In this document: positions 16,814-26,749 of the stretch, piece by piece
Layout of the letters: each line of letters opens with the position of its first letter
How positions within the stretch are numbered: the stretch's first letter is position 1
Source of the DNA: Frankiales bacterium
Lineage (GTDB): Bacteria > Actinomycetota > Actinomycetes > Mycobacteriales > SCTD01
Assembly: GCA_025464795.1 (NCBI GenBank)
Contig: JAODNB010000303.1
Coordinates: forward strand, 1 to 34,529
Direction of reading: 5' to 3'
Length of the DNA stretch: 34,529 bases
Made by a program: the position numbers and the translations under genes
The notes under the pieces: model-generated
What the model was told of the DNA's origin: nothing
What the model saw: only the letters and a program-made list of their open reading frames with translations
The model's database searches: none

Positions 16814-17143
16814 ATGTACGCCTTCGTCGTCTTCCTCGGCCTCGCCCTCGGCCTCACTGTCGTCATGCAGGTCATCGACGAGCTGCTGCCCATCAAGGCC
16901 CCCGCGGCTTTGTCCCGCACCATCGCCGTTGCCCTCGCCTGCGGCTTCGCGTGGGCCCTCGACTACTCGGTCTTCACCGCCTTCGGCCAGGACTTCCGCG
17001 AGAGCTGGATGCATCCGGTCATGACCGGTCTGGCCCTCGTCGGCGGCGGCGAGTTCGTCCGCTCGCTCGTCCTCGCGATCAGCCACCGCAGCGGGGACGC
17101 CCCCGTCGAGGTCTCCCCGAGCCACGTGATGCGCGCCGCCTAG
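16814..17143 (+). CDS. Small membrane protein of unknown function
   Basis: I do not recognise this 109-residue protein. Two clear hydrophobic helices are near residues 2-22 and 32-52, with a third, weaker one around 68-86; the tail is polar. The ATG at 16814 has AGGAG 8 nt upstream; in-frame GTGs at 16805 and 16808 are less well placed. It is divergent from the ECF sigma factor over 104 nt and may be a target of that sigma factor or simply a neighbour. It ends in a strong terminator. Confidence 0.65.
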   Translation: MYAFVVFLGLALGLTVVMQVIDELLPIKAPAALSRTIAVALACGFAWALDYSVFTAFGQDFRESWMHPVMTGLALVGGGEFVRSLVLAISHRSGDAPVEVSPSHVMRAA

Positions 17144-17158
17144 CCCTCTCGACCCGGA

Positions 17159-17186
17159 GGCCCGTCCTGCACCTGCAGGGCGGGCC
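17159..17186 (+). terminator. Terminator after the small membrane protein
   Basis: GGCCCGTCCTGCA (17159-17171) pairs with TGCAGGGCGGGCC (17174-17186) with one T-G wobble, followed by TT. Confidence 0.85.
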
Positions 17187-17190
17187 TTCG

Positions 17191-17196
17191 TATGTT
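17191..17196 (+). promoter_or_regulatory. -10 hexamer for leaderless VOC gene
   Basis: TATGTT followed by exactly 6 nt and the ATG at 17203. It sits directly after the preceding terminator, so the gene must have its own promoter here. No ribosome binding site is present. Confidence 0.55.
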
Positions 17197-17202
17197 GGTG
17201 GC

Positions 17203-17673
17203 ATGGACGCCGCGCAGCGCAAGGACCTGGCCGACGAGCACCTGCGTCCGGACCGCCCGCCGAGCGCCGCCCGGGGGGTGCACCACCTCGCGCTGATCTC
17301 GAGCGACGTCGAGCAGACCGTGCGCTTCTACCAGGACGTGCTCGGCTTCCCGCTGACCCACGTGATGGAGAACCGCGACTACGCGGGTTCCACGCACTTC
17401 TTCTTCGACCTCGGCCACGGGAACGGACTGGCCTTCTTCGACCTCCCCGGCCTGGACCTCGGTCCGTACAAGGAGGTCCTCGGCGGACTGCACCACCTCG
17501 CGATCAGCGTGACCCGCGAGGAGTGGGAGGGCGCGCGGGCGCGTCTGAAGGACGCCGGCATCGAGGTGGTGGAGGAGAGCGGGACGTCGCTGTACTTCCG
17601 GGACCCGGACGGCGCACGCCTCGAGCTGCTCGCCGAGCCCCTCGGGACGATGTACGGCGAGCGGGTGGTCTGA
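17203..17673 (+). CDS. VOC-fold (glyoxalase/dioxygenase superfamily) protein
   Basis: This 156-residue protein has two beta-alpha-beta-beta-beta modules. Likely metal ligands are the His of GVHHLALIS (residue 28), the His of LHHLAISV and the Glu of ARLELLAE, the usual H/H/E set of vicinal oxygen chelate enzymes. The reaction cannot be told from sequence; lactoylglutathione lyase-like, epimerase or ring-cleaving dioxygenase are all open. The ATG at 17203 follows the preceding terminator closely, so upstream extension of the frame is rejected. The stop codon lies 3 nt from the stop of the convergent ppa. Confidence 0.85.
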   Translation: MDAAQRKDLADEHLRPDRPPSAARGVHHLALISSDVEQTVRFYQDVLGFPLTHVMENRDYAGSTHFFFDLGHGNGLAFFDLPGLDLGPYKEVLGGLHHLAISVTREEWEGARARLKDAGIEVVEESGTSLYFRDPDGARLELLAEPLGTMYGERVV

Positions 17674-17676
17674 CCG

Positions 17677-18204
17677 CTACTGGTTCTTGTAGTCCGGGTC
17701 GCCGGAGTGCTCGATGGCGTGCGGGTTGTCGAGGTAGCGCTTCTGGGAGATGACCACCTCGGCCTCAGCCTCGGTGCGGCCGACCCAGGCAGCGCCCTCG
17801 ACGGACTTGCCGGGCTCGAGGTCCTTGTAGACCTCGAAGAAGTGCTGGATCTCGAGCCGGTCGAACTCCGGCACGTGGAAGATGTCCTGCAGGTGGGACT
17901 GGCGCGGGTCTCCGACAGGTACGCAGAGCAGCTTCTCGTCCGGCCCGGCCTCGTCCGTCATGCGGAACATGCCGATCGTGCGGCAGCGGATGAGGCAGCC
18001 CGGGAACGTCGGCTCGTCGAGCAGCACGAGGGCGTCCAGCGGGTCACCGTCACCGCCGAGGGTGTCCTCCACGAAGCCGTAGTCGCTGGGGTAGCGCGTC
18101 GAGGTGAAGAGCATGCGGTCCAGGCGGATGCGGCCGGAGGTGTGGTCCACCTCGTACTTGTTCCGCTGGCCCTTCGGGATCTCGATGGTGACGTCGAACT
18201 CCAC
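17677..18204 (-). CDS. ppa: Soluble inorganic pyrophosphatase, family I
   Basis: This 175-residue cytoplasmic enzyme splits pyrophosphate to phosphate and pulls biosynthetic reactions forward. Conserved sites are SDYGFVEDT, the metal-binding signature [10 protein letters not shown] and [11 protein letters not shown]. The GTG at 18204 gives the usual actinobacterial start [18 protein letters not shown] lies 11 nt upstream on the minus strand. Another GTG at 18213 is nearly on top of the ribosome binding site and is less likely. The gene is divergent from dacB, a neighbourhood shared with Streptomyces as I recall, and convergent with the VOC gene. Confidence 0.95.
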   Translation of the reverse strand: MEFDVTIEIPKGQRNKYEVDHTSGRIRLDRMLFTSTRYPSDYGFVEDTLGGDGDPLDALVLLDEPTFPGCLIRCRTIGMFRMTDEAGPDEKLLCVPVGDPRQSHLQDIFHVPEFDRLEIQHFFEVYKDLEPGKSVEGAAWVGRTEAEAEVVISQKRYLDNPHAIEHSGDPDYKNQ

Positions 18205-18332
18205 GGTGCGCACTTCTCCTGGCCTCAAGCGGTGACACGGACAGCACCTAGTGTCCCGTACGGACGAACCGGGCAGGTTCCCGGGAGGGTGTGGCAACGG
18301 CCACGTTCTGCAGAGCTCAAGGAGGCGATGGC

Positions 18333-19685
18333 GTGCGCAAGGGGCTGCTCGGGGTCACGGCCCTGGTGCTGCTCCTGGGTGCCGGCGCCGGCGGGACCCT
18401 CTACTACCGGGCCGACAACCCGACGACGCCCGTCGCCTCGCCCACTCGCAGCGCTGCACCACAGCCGGTCCGTGCCCCGATCCTGCAGCCGGCCGTCGCG
18501 ACCGCTCCGGTTCCCACGGGAGCCGGGTTGGCGCGCGCGCTCACGGCGGCGCTCCGGGCCCCTGGGCTCGGGACGAAGGTGGGGATGTCGGTCCTCGACG
18601 CGCTGTCCGGGGAGGCCCTGCTCGAGATCGGCGCGAGCCGCCCCGTGACACCGGCGTCCACGGCGAAGATCGCCACCGCTGTGGCTGCCCTCAAGGTCCT
18701 GCGACCCGAGCAGGTCTTCACGACGACCGTCACCCAGGGCGCCGCGGGCGACGTGGTCCTCGTCGGCGCCGGCGATCCCACCCTCGGTGGCAGGTTCGCC
18801 CAGGTCGGCTACCCGAGCGTGGCGCGGCTCTCGAACCTGGCCGCGCAGCTGAAGGGCGTGGTCGTCAAGCGGGTCGTCGTCGACGACAGGCTGTTCGCCG
18901 GCGCCCGGCTCGGCCCCGGGTGGAAGCCCGGGTACGTGAGCGACGGGGACGTCGCCCCCGTCAGCGCGCTCGAGGTCGATGAGGGACGCACCTCTCGCGC
19001 CAAGAGCTCCCCCCGGTCCTCGGACCCTGCGCTGGAGGCCGGACGGCAGCTCGCCGCCCTGCTTAAGGTCAGGACCGTCGTTCGCGGAGCGTCGCCCGCT
19101 GGTGCTGCGGTGCTGGCCCACGTGGACTCCCCGACGGTGGCCCAGCTGGTGGAGTCCATGCTGACGCGCAGCGACAACGACCTCGCCGAGGCCTTGTCCC
19201 GGCACGTCGCGCTGTCCATGAGGATGGCTGCCACCTTCGCCGGAGCGAGCGCGGCGGTCCACATCGCCCTCGGATCGATCCTCGACGACGCCCGTGTCGA
19301 TCGCTCCGCGCTTCAGCTCCGGGACGGCAGCGGGCTCTCGCCACTGGACCGCCTCGAACCGGCTGCCCTGACGAGGCTGCTCGCCGTCGTCGGCGCTGAC
19401 CAGCGGTACGGGCCCCTGCTGAGCGGCCTGCCCGTCGCCGGCTTCGACGGGACGCTGGCGAAGCGCTACCGCACGGCACCGACGTCGACCGCTGCCGGCG
19501 AGGTGCGGGCCAAGACCGGCACCTTGAACGGGGTCAGCGCTCTGGCTGGTCTCGTCCGCACCAAGGACGGCCGGTTGCTGGCGTTCGACCTGACCGCTGA
19601 CGGGGTGCCGCTCACCGGCAACCTCAAGGCCCAGGCCGCCCTCGATCGGGTCGCCGCCGTGCTGGCCTCCTGCGGCTGCACGTGA
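18333..19685 (+). CDS. dacB: D-alanyl-D-alanine carboxypeptidase/endopeptidase (PBP4, S13 family)
   Basis: This low-molecular-weight penicillin-binding protein trims peptidoglycan stem peptides outside the membrane. It has 450 residues. The N-terminal hydrophobic helix (about 4-22) is a signal or anchor, followed by a Pro/Thr-rich linker. The three active-site motifs are Ser109-Thr-Ala-Lys112 (SxxK), Ser280-Asp-Asn282 (SxN) and Lys394-Thr-Gly396 (KTG). The large insert between the first and second motifs is characteristic of family S13. The start is GTG 18333 with AAGGAGG 7 nt upstream. Short inverted repeat GTGGC-AACG-GCCAC lies at 18291-18304 in the leader. Confidence 0.93.
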   Translation: MRKGLLGVTALVLLLGAGAGGTLYYRADNPTTPVASPTRSAAPQPVRAPILQPAVATAPVPTGAGLARALTAALRAPGLGTKVGMSVLDALSGEALLEIGASRPVTPASTAKIATAVAALKVLRPEQVFTTTVTQGAAGDVVLVGAGDPTLGGRFAQVGYPSVARLSNLAAQLKGVVVKRVVVDDRLFAGARLGPGWKPGYVSDGDVAPVSALEVDEGRTSRAKSSPRSSDPALEAGRQLAALLKVRTVVRGASPAGAAVLAHVDSPTVAQLVESMLTRSDNDLAEALSRHVALSMRMAATFAGASAAVHIALGSILDDARVDRSALQLRDGSGLSPLDRLEPAALTRLLAVVGADQRYGPLLSGLPVAGFDGTLAKRYRTAPTSTAAGEVRAKTGTLNGVSALAGLVRTKDGRLLAFDLTADGVPLTGNLKAQAALDRVAAVLASCGCT

Positions 19686-19693
19686 CCGCCACG

Positions 19694-19699
19694 TAGCCT
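19694..19699 (+). promoter_or_regulatory. -10 hexamer TAGCCT for leaderless zincin-tilS mRNA
   Basis: TAGCCT, exactly 6 nt, then ATG 19706, 8 nt after the dacB stop codon. No ribosome binding site. Confidence 0.58.
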
Positions 19700-19705
19700 C
19701 AGAGC

Positions 19706-20734
19706 ATGGGAGTCGTCGACACCGACCTGGCCGCTTCGGTCGCCGCTCGCCTCGCGCCCGCGGGCCCGAGGCTCAGCCTCACGGAGGCCGCCGATGTGGT
19801 GATCATGCTGCGCGACGTGACCGACCAGGCCGAGCAGCACGTCCGCGACGTGACGGGGCTGCACGGGGTTGTCGGACCCGCGACCGTCGTCGACCGACCA
19901 GGTTGGGCGAAGGCCAACATCGAGGGCTTCGACGTCGTGCTCGCCCCGCTCGGGGAAACCCTGCTGGCCAAGCAGAACAAGCTCGCCGCAGGCGTCACCT
20001 CGAAGGTGACGGCTGTCCAGATGGGGACGCTGCTGTCGTGGCTGTCGAGCAAGGTCCTGGGCCAGTACGAGGCGTTCCAGCCTCCGGGCCAGGAGGGCCG
20101 CCTGCTGCTCGTGGCGCCGAACATCGTCGAGACCGAGCGCCGGCTCGGTGTCGACCCGCACGACTTCCGGCTCTGGGTCGCGTTGCACGAGGTGACCCAC
20201 CGCACCCAGTTCACCGCTGTCGACTGGTTGCACGACCACGTCCGCTCCGAGATCGGTGAGCTGCTCAAGGCGACGTCGCTGGACGACCCGGAGGCCCTGC
20301 TGAAGCGGCTGAAAGCCGTCAGGTCCGTGCCGCGGGGCTCCCTCGCCGAGATGCTGCAGACCCCCGAGCAGCGCGTCGTGATGGACCGGGTCACCGCCTT
20401 CATGTCGCTGCTCGAGGGTCACGCCGAGCACGTCATGGACGGCGTCGGTCCGTCGGTGGTGCCGACCGTGCAGCTCATCCGCGACCGCTTCGAGGAACGT
20501 CGCCGGCACCGTGGCAACCCGCTCGAGCGCCTGCTGCGCAGGCTCCTGGGTCTCGACATGAAGGCGCTCCAGTACGCCGAGGGCTCGCGCTTCGTGAAGG
20601 CCGTGGTCGACGAGGTCGGCATGGCCGGCTTCAACCGGGTCTGGGAGTCGCCCGCCACGTTGCCGACCCGTGCCGAGATCACGGCGCCGCTCGACTGGGT
20701 GGCGCGCGTGCACGGGACCGCTGCCAGCGCATGA
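19706..20734 (+). CDS. Zinc-dependent metalloprotease-like protein (DUF2342/zincin_2)
   Basis: This 342-residue protein belongs to an actinobacterial family often labelled as coenzyme F420 biosynthesis associated. The zinc motif HEVTH is at residues 161-165, in LHEVTHRTQF. No signal peptide is visible, so it is cytoplasmic. A protease function is inferred only from the HExxH motif; no substrate is known to me. The next gene, tilS, starts inside its stop codon (ATGA), so the two are translated together. The same dacB-zincin-tilS-hpt-ftsH order is, from memory, conserved in other actinobacteria. Confidence 0.85.
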   Translation: MGVVDTDLAASVAARLAPAGPRLSLTEAADVVIMLRDVTDQAEQHVRDVTGLHGVVGPATVVDRPGWAKANIEGFDVVLAPLGETLLAKQNKLAAGVTSKVTAVQMGTLLSWLSSKVLGQYEAFQPPGQEGRLLLVAPNIVETERRLGVDPHDFRLWVALHEVTHRTQFTAVDWLHDHVRSEIGELLKATSLDDPEALLKRLKAVRSVPRGSLAEMLQTPEQRVVMDRVTAFMSLLEGHAEHVMDGVGPSVVPTVQLIRDRFEERRRHRGNPLERLLRRLLGLDMKALQYAEGSRFVKAVVDEVGMAGFNRVWESPATLPTRAEITAPLDWVARVHGTAASA

Positions 20735-21600
20735 CCGGCCCGCCGGTCGCGACAGCCGCCGTCAGGGTGGCCGTCCGCCGGTGCCTCGAGGGCGTCGAGG
20801 GCGTCGTCAGCGCAGCCGTGAGCGGAGGTGCTGACTCGCTGGCGCTCGCGGCCGCGCTCGCCTTCGAGCGCCCGGGTTCCGGAGCGGTGGTGGTGGACCA
20901 CCGGCTCCAGCCAGGGTCGGAGGAGGTCGCTGCCAAGGCAGCCGCGCAGTGCGCGGGCCTCGGGCTGGTGTCCCAGGTCCTCACCGGGCAGTCGCCCCCG
21001 GGTGAGGCCGCAGCCCGTGCCCTCCGTTACTCGCTGCTGGACACGGCCGGGGGCACCGTTCTGCTCGGACACACGAAGGACGACCAAGCCGAGTCGGTGC
21101 TCCTCGGCCTCCTGCGCGGATCCGGTACCCGAGCAGCCTCCGGCATGGCCGCCGTCCGCGGTCGCTACCGCAGGCCGCTGCTGGACGTCGCCCGCTCGGT
21201 GACGAGGCGGGCATGTGAGGAGGCGGGGCTCGAGCCGTGGGAGGACCCGCACAACGAGGACCCCTCGTACGCGCGGGTGAAGGCGCGACAGCTGCTCCAC
21301 GGGTTGGACCTGACCGACGGTCTGGCGCGCAGCGCACGGCTGCTCCGGGAGGACGCGGACGCCCTCGACGCGCTGACCGTCGTGACGCAGGACGTCGGTG
21401 AGCTGGCCAGCATGCCAGCGGCGCTGCGGTCGCGGAGCCTCAAGCGCTGGGCCGAGGAGCGCTGTGGCCAGGCCGTCACCAGCGCCCATGTCGATGCCCT
21501 GAGGGCCCTCGTCGAGGACTGGCGGGGCCAGGGCCCGGTGGCCCTTCCGGGGGGAGGCCGTGCCAGCCGCGATCAGGGACAGCTAGCCTTCGGACGGTGA
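20731..21600 (+). CDS. tilS: tRNA(Ile)-lysidine synthetase
   Basis: This 289-residue ATPase modifies C34 of tRNA-Ile(CAU) to lysidine so that it reads AUA and is charged with Ile. The PP-loop is SGGADS (31-36). A second signature, [12 protein letters not shown], follows near residue 112, and the YARVKAR region is typical. It is shorter than E. coli TilS because the C-terminal domains are missing, as is usual in actinobacteria. It overlaps the zincin gene by 4 nt and hpt by 4 nt. Its last codons also carry a -10-like hexamer (21584-21589) that may drive hpt separately. Confidence 0.93.
   Translation: MTGPPVATAAVRVAVRRCLEGVEGVVSAAVSGGADSLALAAALAFERPGSGAVVVDHRLQPGSEEVAAKAAAQCAGLGLVSQVLTGQSPPGEAAARALRYSLLDTAGGTVLLGHTKDDQAESVLLGLLRGSGTRAASGMAAVRGRYRRPLLDVARSVTRRACEEAGLEPWEDPHNEDPSYARVKARQLLHGLDLTDGLARSARLLREDADALDALTVVTQDVGELASMPAALRSRSLKRWAEERCGQAVTSAHVDALRALVEDWRGQGPVALPGGGRASRDQGQLAFGR
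21584..21589 (+). promoter_or_regulatory. Internal -10 hexamer in tilS for leaderless hpt
   Basis: TAGCCT followed by 7 nt and the hpt GTG at 21597. It lies within the last codons of tilS, so hpt could be transcribed alone as well as with tilS. Confidence 0.45.
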
Positions 21601-22148
21601 GCCAACGCGTCCCCGCGGAGATCGAGAAGGTCCTTGTCTCCGAGCAGGAGATCCAGGCCAAGATCCAGGAGCTCGCCCAGGCCATCGACCGGGACTACGC
21701 CGGCAAGGAGATCCTGCTCGTCGGGGTCCTCAAGGGCGCCGTGATGGTGATGGCAGACCTGGCGCGCGCCCTCGAGACGCCGGTCTCCATGGAGTTCATG
21801 GCCGTGTCCAGCTACGGCTCCTCGACCTCGTCGTCCGGTGTCGTCCGGATCCTGAAGGACCTCGACCGGGACCTGGCAGACCAGCACGTCCTGGTCGTCG
21901 AGGACATCATCGACTCCGGGCTGACCCTCAACTGGCTGCTGCGGAACATGCGCTCGCGCGGGCCGGCCTCGGTGGAGGTCTGCGCTCTGCTGCGCAAGCC
22001 CGAAGCCGCGAAGGTCGAGGTGCCCGTGAAGTACGTCGGCTTCGACATGCCGGACGAGTTCGTCGTGGGCTACGGACTGGACTACGGCGAGAGGTACCGG
22101 GACCTGCCTTTCGTGGGTCTGCTCAAGCCCGAGGTGTACGCGAGGTAG
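21597..22148 (+). CDS. hpt: Hypoxanthine phosphoribosyltransferase
   Basis: This 183-residue purine salvage enzyme converts hypoxanthine or guanine with PRPP into IMP or GMP. The PRPP-binding loop [12 protein letters not shown] contains Glu102-Asp103 and Asp106. LVGVLKGAV near the N-terminus is the conserved pyrophosphate loop. The C-terminal [15 protein letters not shown] is typical of the family. The start is GTG 21597, overlapping the tilS stop (GTGA). The order tilS-hpt-ftsH is common across Gram-positive bacteria. Confidence 0.95.
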   Translation: MSQRVPAEIEKVLVSEQEIQAKIQELAQAIDRDYAGKEILLVGVLKGAVMVMADLARALETPVSMEFMAVSSYGSSTSSSGVVRILKDLDRDLADQHVLVVEDIIDSGLTLNWLLRNMRSRGPASVEVCALLRKPEAAKVEVPVKYVGFDMPDEFVVGYGLDYGERYRDLPFVGLLKPEVYAR

Positions 22149-22199
22149 GTCACGTCCGGGTGGTGGAACGAGCCTGTCTGCGGGAGCGTTGAACCGGTG

Positions 22200-22227
22200 T
22201 ACCGTTTGTGACCACGTCCTACAGGAC
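22200..22227 (+). promoter_or_regulatory. Possible ftsH promoter -10 and small inverted repeat
   Basis: TACCGT (22200-22205) fits TAnnnT. It is followed by the inverted repeat GTCCT-AC-AGGAC (22216-22227), near where transcription would start. No clear -35. This is tentative. Confidence 0.3.
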
Positions 22228-22238
22228 AATTCGCCGTC

Positions 22239-22263
22239 AGGAGGGACGGGGCATCCCGCCCCG
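22239..22263 (+). promoter_or_regulatory. Distant ribosome binding site plus bridging hairpin for ftsH
   Basis: The strong AGGAGGG (22239-22245) lies 23 nt before the ftsH ATG, too far for normal use. Between them CGGGGC (22247-22252) and GCCCCG (22258-22263) form a 6-bp stem with an ATCCC loop. When folded, the remaining single-stranded distance is 6 nt, an ideal spacing. No other ATG, GTG or TTG exists in frame between the stop codon at 22209 and the ATG. Confidence 0.6.
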
Positions 22264-22268
22264 CGCAC

Positions 22269-24326
<2,058 letters not shown>

Positions 24327-24349
24327 CGCCTGTCAGCAGGACCCTCGTC

Positions 24350-25117
24350 ATGGGGGTCCTCAACGTCACGCCGGACAGCTTCAGCGACGGCGGCCGCCAC
24401 GCCACCGTCGAGGAGGCGCTCGCGTTCGGGTTGCAGCTGCGCGACCAGGGCGCGGACCTGGTCGACGTCGGGGGCGAGTCCACCCGCCCGGGCGCCTCTC
24501 GGGTCCCGGTCGACGTCGAGCTGTCGCGGGTGGTCCCGGTCATCGCCGGCCTGGCTGCTGCCGGGGTGCAGTGCTCGGTCGACACCACGCGAGCCTCGGT
24601 CGCCCTCGCCGCTGTCGAGGCCGGTGCGGTTCTCGTCAACGACGTGAGCGGCGGTCTGGCCGACCCGACGATGCTCGGTGTGGTGGCTTCGCTGGGGGTG
24701 CCCTACGTCGCGATGCACTGGCGAGGTTCCAGCGCTGACATGCAGACCCGAGCGGTGTACGACGACGTCGTCGCCGAGGTCTGCGCCGAGCTCGCCGCGC
24801 GGGTGCAGGCGTGCTCCGCCGCGGGGATCGCGTCGGTGATCGTCGATCCGGGGATCGGGTTCGCGAAGACGGCGGAGCACAACTGGGCGCTGCTCGCTGC
24901 CCTCCCTCGTCTTCGTGAGCTGGGCCCGCTGCTGCTCGGTTCGTCACGCAAGGCCTTCCTGGGTGCGCTCCTCGACAGCCGCGAACCTGCGGGCCGGGAC
25001 AACGCCACCACCGCCCTCACGGCCCTCGCAGCGGCGGAAGGCGCGTGGGGGGTGCGGGTGCACGACGTCAGCGGCTCCGCTGACGCCGTCAGGGTCGTGG
25101 AGCGGCTGCGTGGATGA
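24350..25117 (+). CDS. folP: Dihydropteroate synthase
   Basis: This enzyme joins pterin pyrophosphate and p-aminobenzoate to make dihydropteroate and is the sulfonamide target. Visible signatures are MGVLNVTPDSFSDGG, DVGGESTRPGA, NDVSGG, DPGIGFAKT and GSSRKAFLG. The ATG at 24350 has AGGA 8 nt upstream and gives 255 residues, but it begins right at the first beta strand. M. tuberculosis FolP1 has eight residues more. The in-frame CTG at 24323, which overlaps the ftsH stop as CTGA, would give nine more residues (LTPVSRTLV). The ATG is given as the conservative choice. The 3' end overlaps the NTF2-like gene by 8 nt. Confidence 0.92.
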   Translation: MGVLNVTPDSFSDGGRHATVEEALAFGLQLRDQGADLVDVGGESTRPGASRVPVDVELSRVVPVIAGLAAAGVQCSVDTTRASVALAAVEAGAVLVNDVSGGLADPTMLGVVASLGVPYVAMHWRGSSADMQTRAVYDDVVAEVCAELAARVQACSAAGIASVIVDPGIGFAKTAEHNWALLAALPRLRELGPLLLGSSRKAFLGALLDSREPAGRDNATTALTALAAAEGAWGVRVHDVSGSADAVRVVERLRG

Positions 25118-25505
25118 GGTCGAGGCCGCGAACGCGGCCCTCTACAGCGCCTTCGAGACCGGTGACGTGGACCTGATGGAGGCGGTCTGGGACCAGGAGG
25201 AGCCCGAGGCTCTGGTCTGCGTGCACCCCGGCTGGCCGATGCTCCGGGGTCGCGTGGCGATCCTGCGGTCGTGGTCTGCCGTCATGGCCAACACCGACTA
25301 CATCCAGTTCTTCCTCACCGACGTGCAGGTCGCGGTCGCCGGCCCGACCGCGATCGTCACCTGCACCGAGAACGTGCTGACCTCCGCCGACGTCGGCGAG
25401 AACACCTCGGTGGTTGCCACCAACGTCTTCGTCAAGCGAGCGGAGGGGTGGCGGCTCCTGGTCCACCACGGCTCGCCCGTGCTCGGGAGGCTCTCTCATG
25501 AGTGA
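25110..25505 (+). CDS. NTF2-like/SnoaL-fold protein in the folate operon
   Basis: This 131-residue single-domain protein has the NTF2-like cone fold, suggested by an N-terminal helix (AANAALYSAFETGDVDLM), then WDQ, the strand segment VCVHPGWPMLRGR, and C-terminal strands ending VHHGSPV. The family includes isomerases and binding proteins, and the function of this member is unknown to me. The GTG at 25110 overlaps folP by 8 nt, and the 3' end overlaps folB by 8 nt. Such tight packing between folP and folB suggests a role linked to folate synthesis. The gene is found there in other actinobacteria as I recall. Confidence 0.78.
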   Translation: MDEVEAANAALYSAFETGDVDLMEAVWDQEEPEALVCVHPGWPMLRGRVAILRSWSAVMANTDYIQFFLTDVQVAVAGPTAIVTCTENVLTSADVGENTSVVATNVFVKRAEGWRLLVHHGSPVLGRLSHE

Positions 25506-25854
25506 TCGCATCGCCCTGACCGGGCTGCGCGTCCGGGGCTTCCACGGCGTGCTGGCCTCCGAGCGCAGCGAGGGTCAGGACTTCGTCATCGACGCGGTCC
25601 TCAACGTCGACACCCGAGCCGCGGCGGCCTCGGACGACCTGGCTGCAACGGTCGACTACGGCTCGCTGGCGTCGCAGCTGGCGGACGTGGTCGCGGGCGA
25701 GCCGGTCAACCTCATCGAGACCCTCGCGGCCCGCCTCGCCGCGGTGTGCCTCGCCGACCCGCGCGTCATCTCCGCCCGCGTCACGGTGCACAAGCCGTCC
25801 GCACCGATCCCCTTGACCTTCCAGGACGTCTCGGTGACGGTGGAACGACCGTGA
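25498..25854 (+). CDS. folB: Dihydroneopterin aldolase
   Basis: This 118-residue enzyme cleaves dihydroneopterin to 6-hydroxymethyl-dihydropterin and glycolaldehyde. The motif GFHGVLASER holds Glu22, which with Glu74 (NLIETLA) and Lys99 (VHKPSAPI) forms the known active site; Tyr54 (VDYGSL) is also conserved. The ATG at 25498 has GGGAGG 7 nt upstream. The frame is open further upstream only because it overlaps the previous gene. It overlaps folK by 4 nt. Confidence 0.94.
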   Translation: MSDRIALTGLRVRGFHGVLASERSEGQDFVIDAVLNVDTRAAAASDDLAATVDYGSLASQLADVVAGEPVNLIETLAARLAAVCLADPRVISARVTVHKPSAPIPLTFQDVSVTVERP

Positions 25855-26297
25855 CGGCGGTCCTGTCGCTGGGCTCCAACCTCGGAGATCGCCTGGGGTA
25901 CCTGCGATCTGGCCTCGCCGTGCTTGAGCCGGTGGCCGTGTCACCGGTGTACGAGACGGCGCCGTGGGGGGACGTCGAGCAGGCCGACTTCCTCAACGTC
26001 ATCGCGCTGTGCTCCTGGGACGCGTCCGAGGCATGGCGTCGCGCCGTCCTCGCGGAGACCCGAGCTGAGCGCTCTCGCGAGGTCCGTTGGGGCCCGCGGA
26101 CCCTGGACGTCGACGTCGTGTGGGCCTCGGGTTCCGACCCGGCGCTCGAGCTGCCGCACCCACGAGCTCACGAGCGCGCCTTCGTCCTCGTCCCCTGGTT
26201 GGCCGTCGATCCCGCCGCGGTGCTTCCGGGGCACGGACCCGTGGCCGAGCTTCCGGTCGACGCCTCGTCGGTGTGGCTCGCAGCGGAGCAGCTGTGA
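25851..26297 (+). CDS. folK: 6-hydroxymethyl-7,8-dihydropterin pyrophosphokinase
   Basis: This 148-residue enzyme activates hydroxymethyl-dihydropterin with ATP for dihydropteroate synthase. Signatures are LSLGSNLGDR at the N-terminus, VYETAPWG, the family signature RWGPRTLDVDVV with its metal-binding Asp pair, and LPHPRAHERAFVLVPW. The start is GTG 25851 within the folB stop (GTGA). It acts between folB and folP in the pathway. It is followed by a DUF3180 gene, again by a GTGA overlap. Confidence 0.94.
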   Translation: MTAVLSLGSNLGDRLGYLRSGLAVLEPVAVSPVYETAPWGDVEQADFLNVIALCSWDASEAWRRAVLAETRAERSREVRWGPRTLDVDVVWASGSDPALELPHPRAHERAFVLVPWLAVDPAAVLPGHGPVAELPVDASSVWLAAEQL

Positions 26298-26740
26298 CTC
26301 CCACCAGGCTCCCCGTTCTGGTGGCGTTGGCGGTCCTCACCGCCGTCCTCGGTTGGTTCGCCATCAACCTGCAGACGGGGGAGCTGCTGTCCCTGCCGCT
26401 TCTCGCGCCGGGTGTCGGCACGCTGATGGCGCTGTTCGAGCTCGTGCTCGCCAAGGTGGTGCGGGACCGGCTGCGGGGGCGCAGTCGTGGTCGGCGGCAG
26501 ATGCACCCGTTCCAGATCGCTCGGGCCGCGGTCCTGGCGAAGGCCTCGTCCACGACCGGAGCACTGCTCACCGGCCTGTACGCCGGTCTGTGGCTGTGGT
26601 TCTTCCAGCACGACGAGCTGCGCGTCGCCGCTGACAACGCCGTCGTGGCGGCCCTCTCGGTCGGCGCGTCAGTCCTGCTCGTCCTCGCGGCGCTCGTCCT
26701 CGAGCGGATGTGCCGGACGCCGGACCTGCCCTCGGAATAG
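26294..26740 (+). CDS. DUF3180 four-helix membrane protein
   Basis: This 148-residue integral membrane protein belongs to a family (DUF3180) that commonly follows folK in actinobacteria. There are four hydrophobic spans, at about residues 7-25, 35-55, 85-103 and 115-135, with a basic loop (RDRLRGRSRGRRQMHP) in the middle. The function is unknown; the location suggests an accessory link to folate metabolism, but this may only be shared transcription. The start is GTG 26294. The TAG stop codon is also part of the -10 hexamer for the next gene. Confidence 0.82.
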   Translation: MTPTRLPVLVALAVLTAVLGWFAINLQTGELLSLPLLAPGVGTLMALFELVLAKVVRDRLRGRSRGRRQMHPFQIARAAVLAKASSTTGALLTGLYAGLWLWFFQHDELRVAADNAVVAALSVGASVLLVLAALVLERMCRTPDLPSE

Positions 26741-26743
26741 GTT
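26738..26743 (+). promoter_or_regulatory. -10 hexamer TAGGTT for a leaderless small gene
   Basis: TAGGTT begins with the stop codon of the DUF3180 gene and ends exactly 6 nt before the ATG at 26750. No ribosome binding site. Confidence 0.55.
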
Positions 26744-26749
26744 CTCCGT

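Noticed and set aside
16951-17202. Upstream extension of the VOC gene
   Set aside because: It would run through the preceding gene and a strong terminator.
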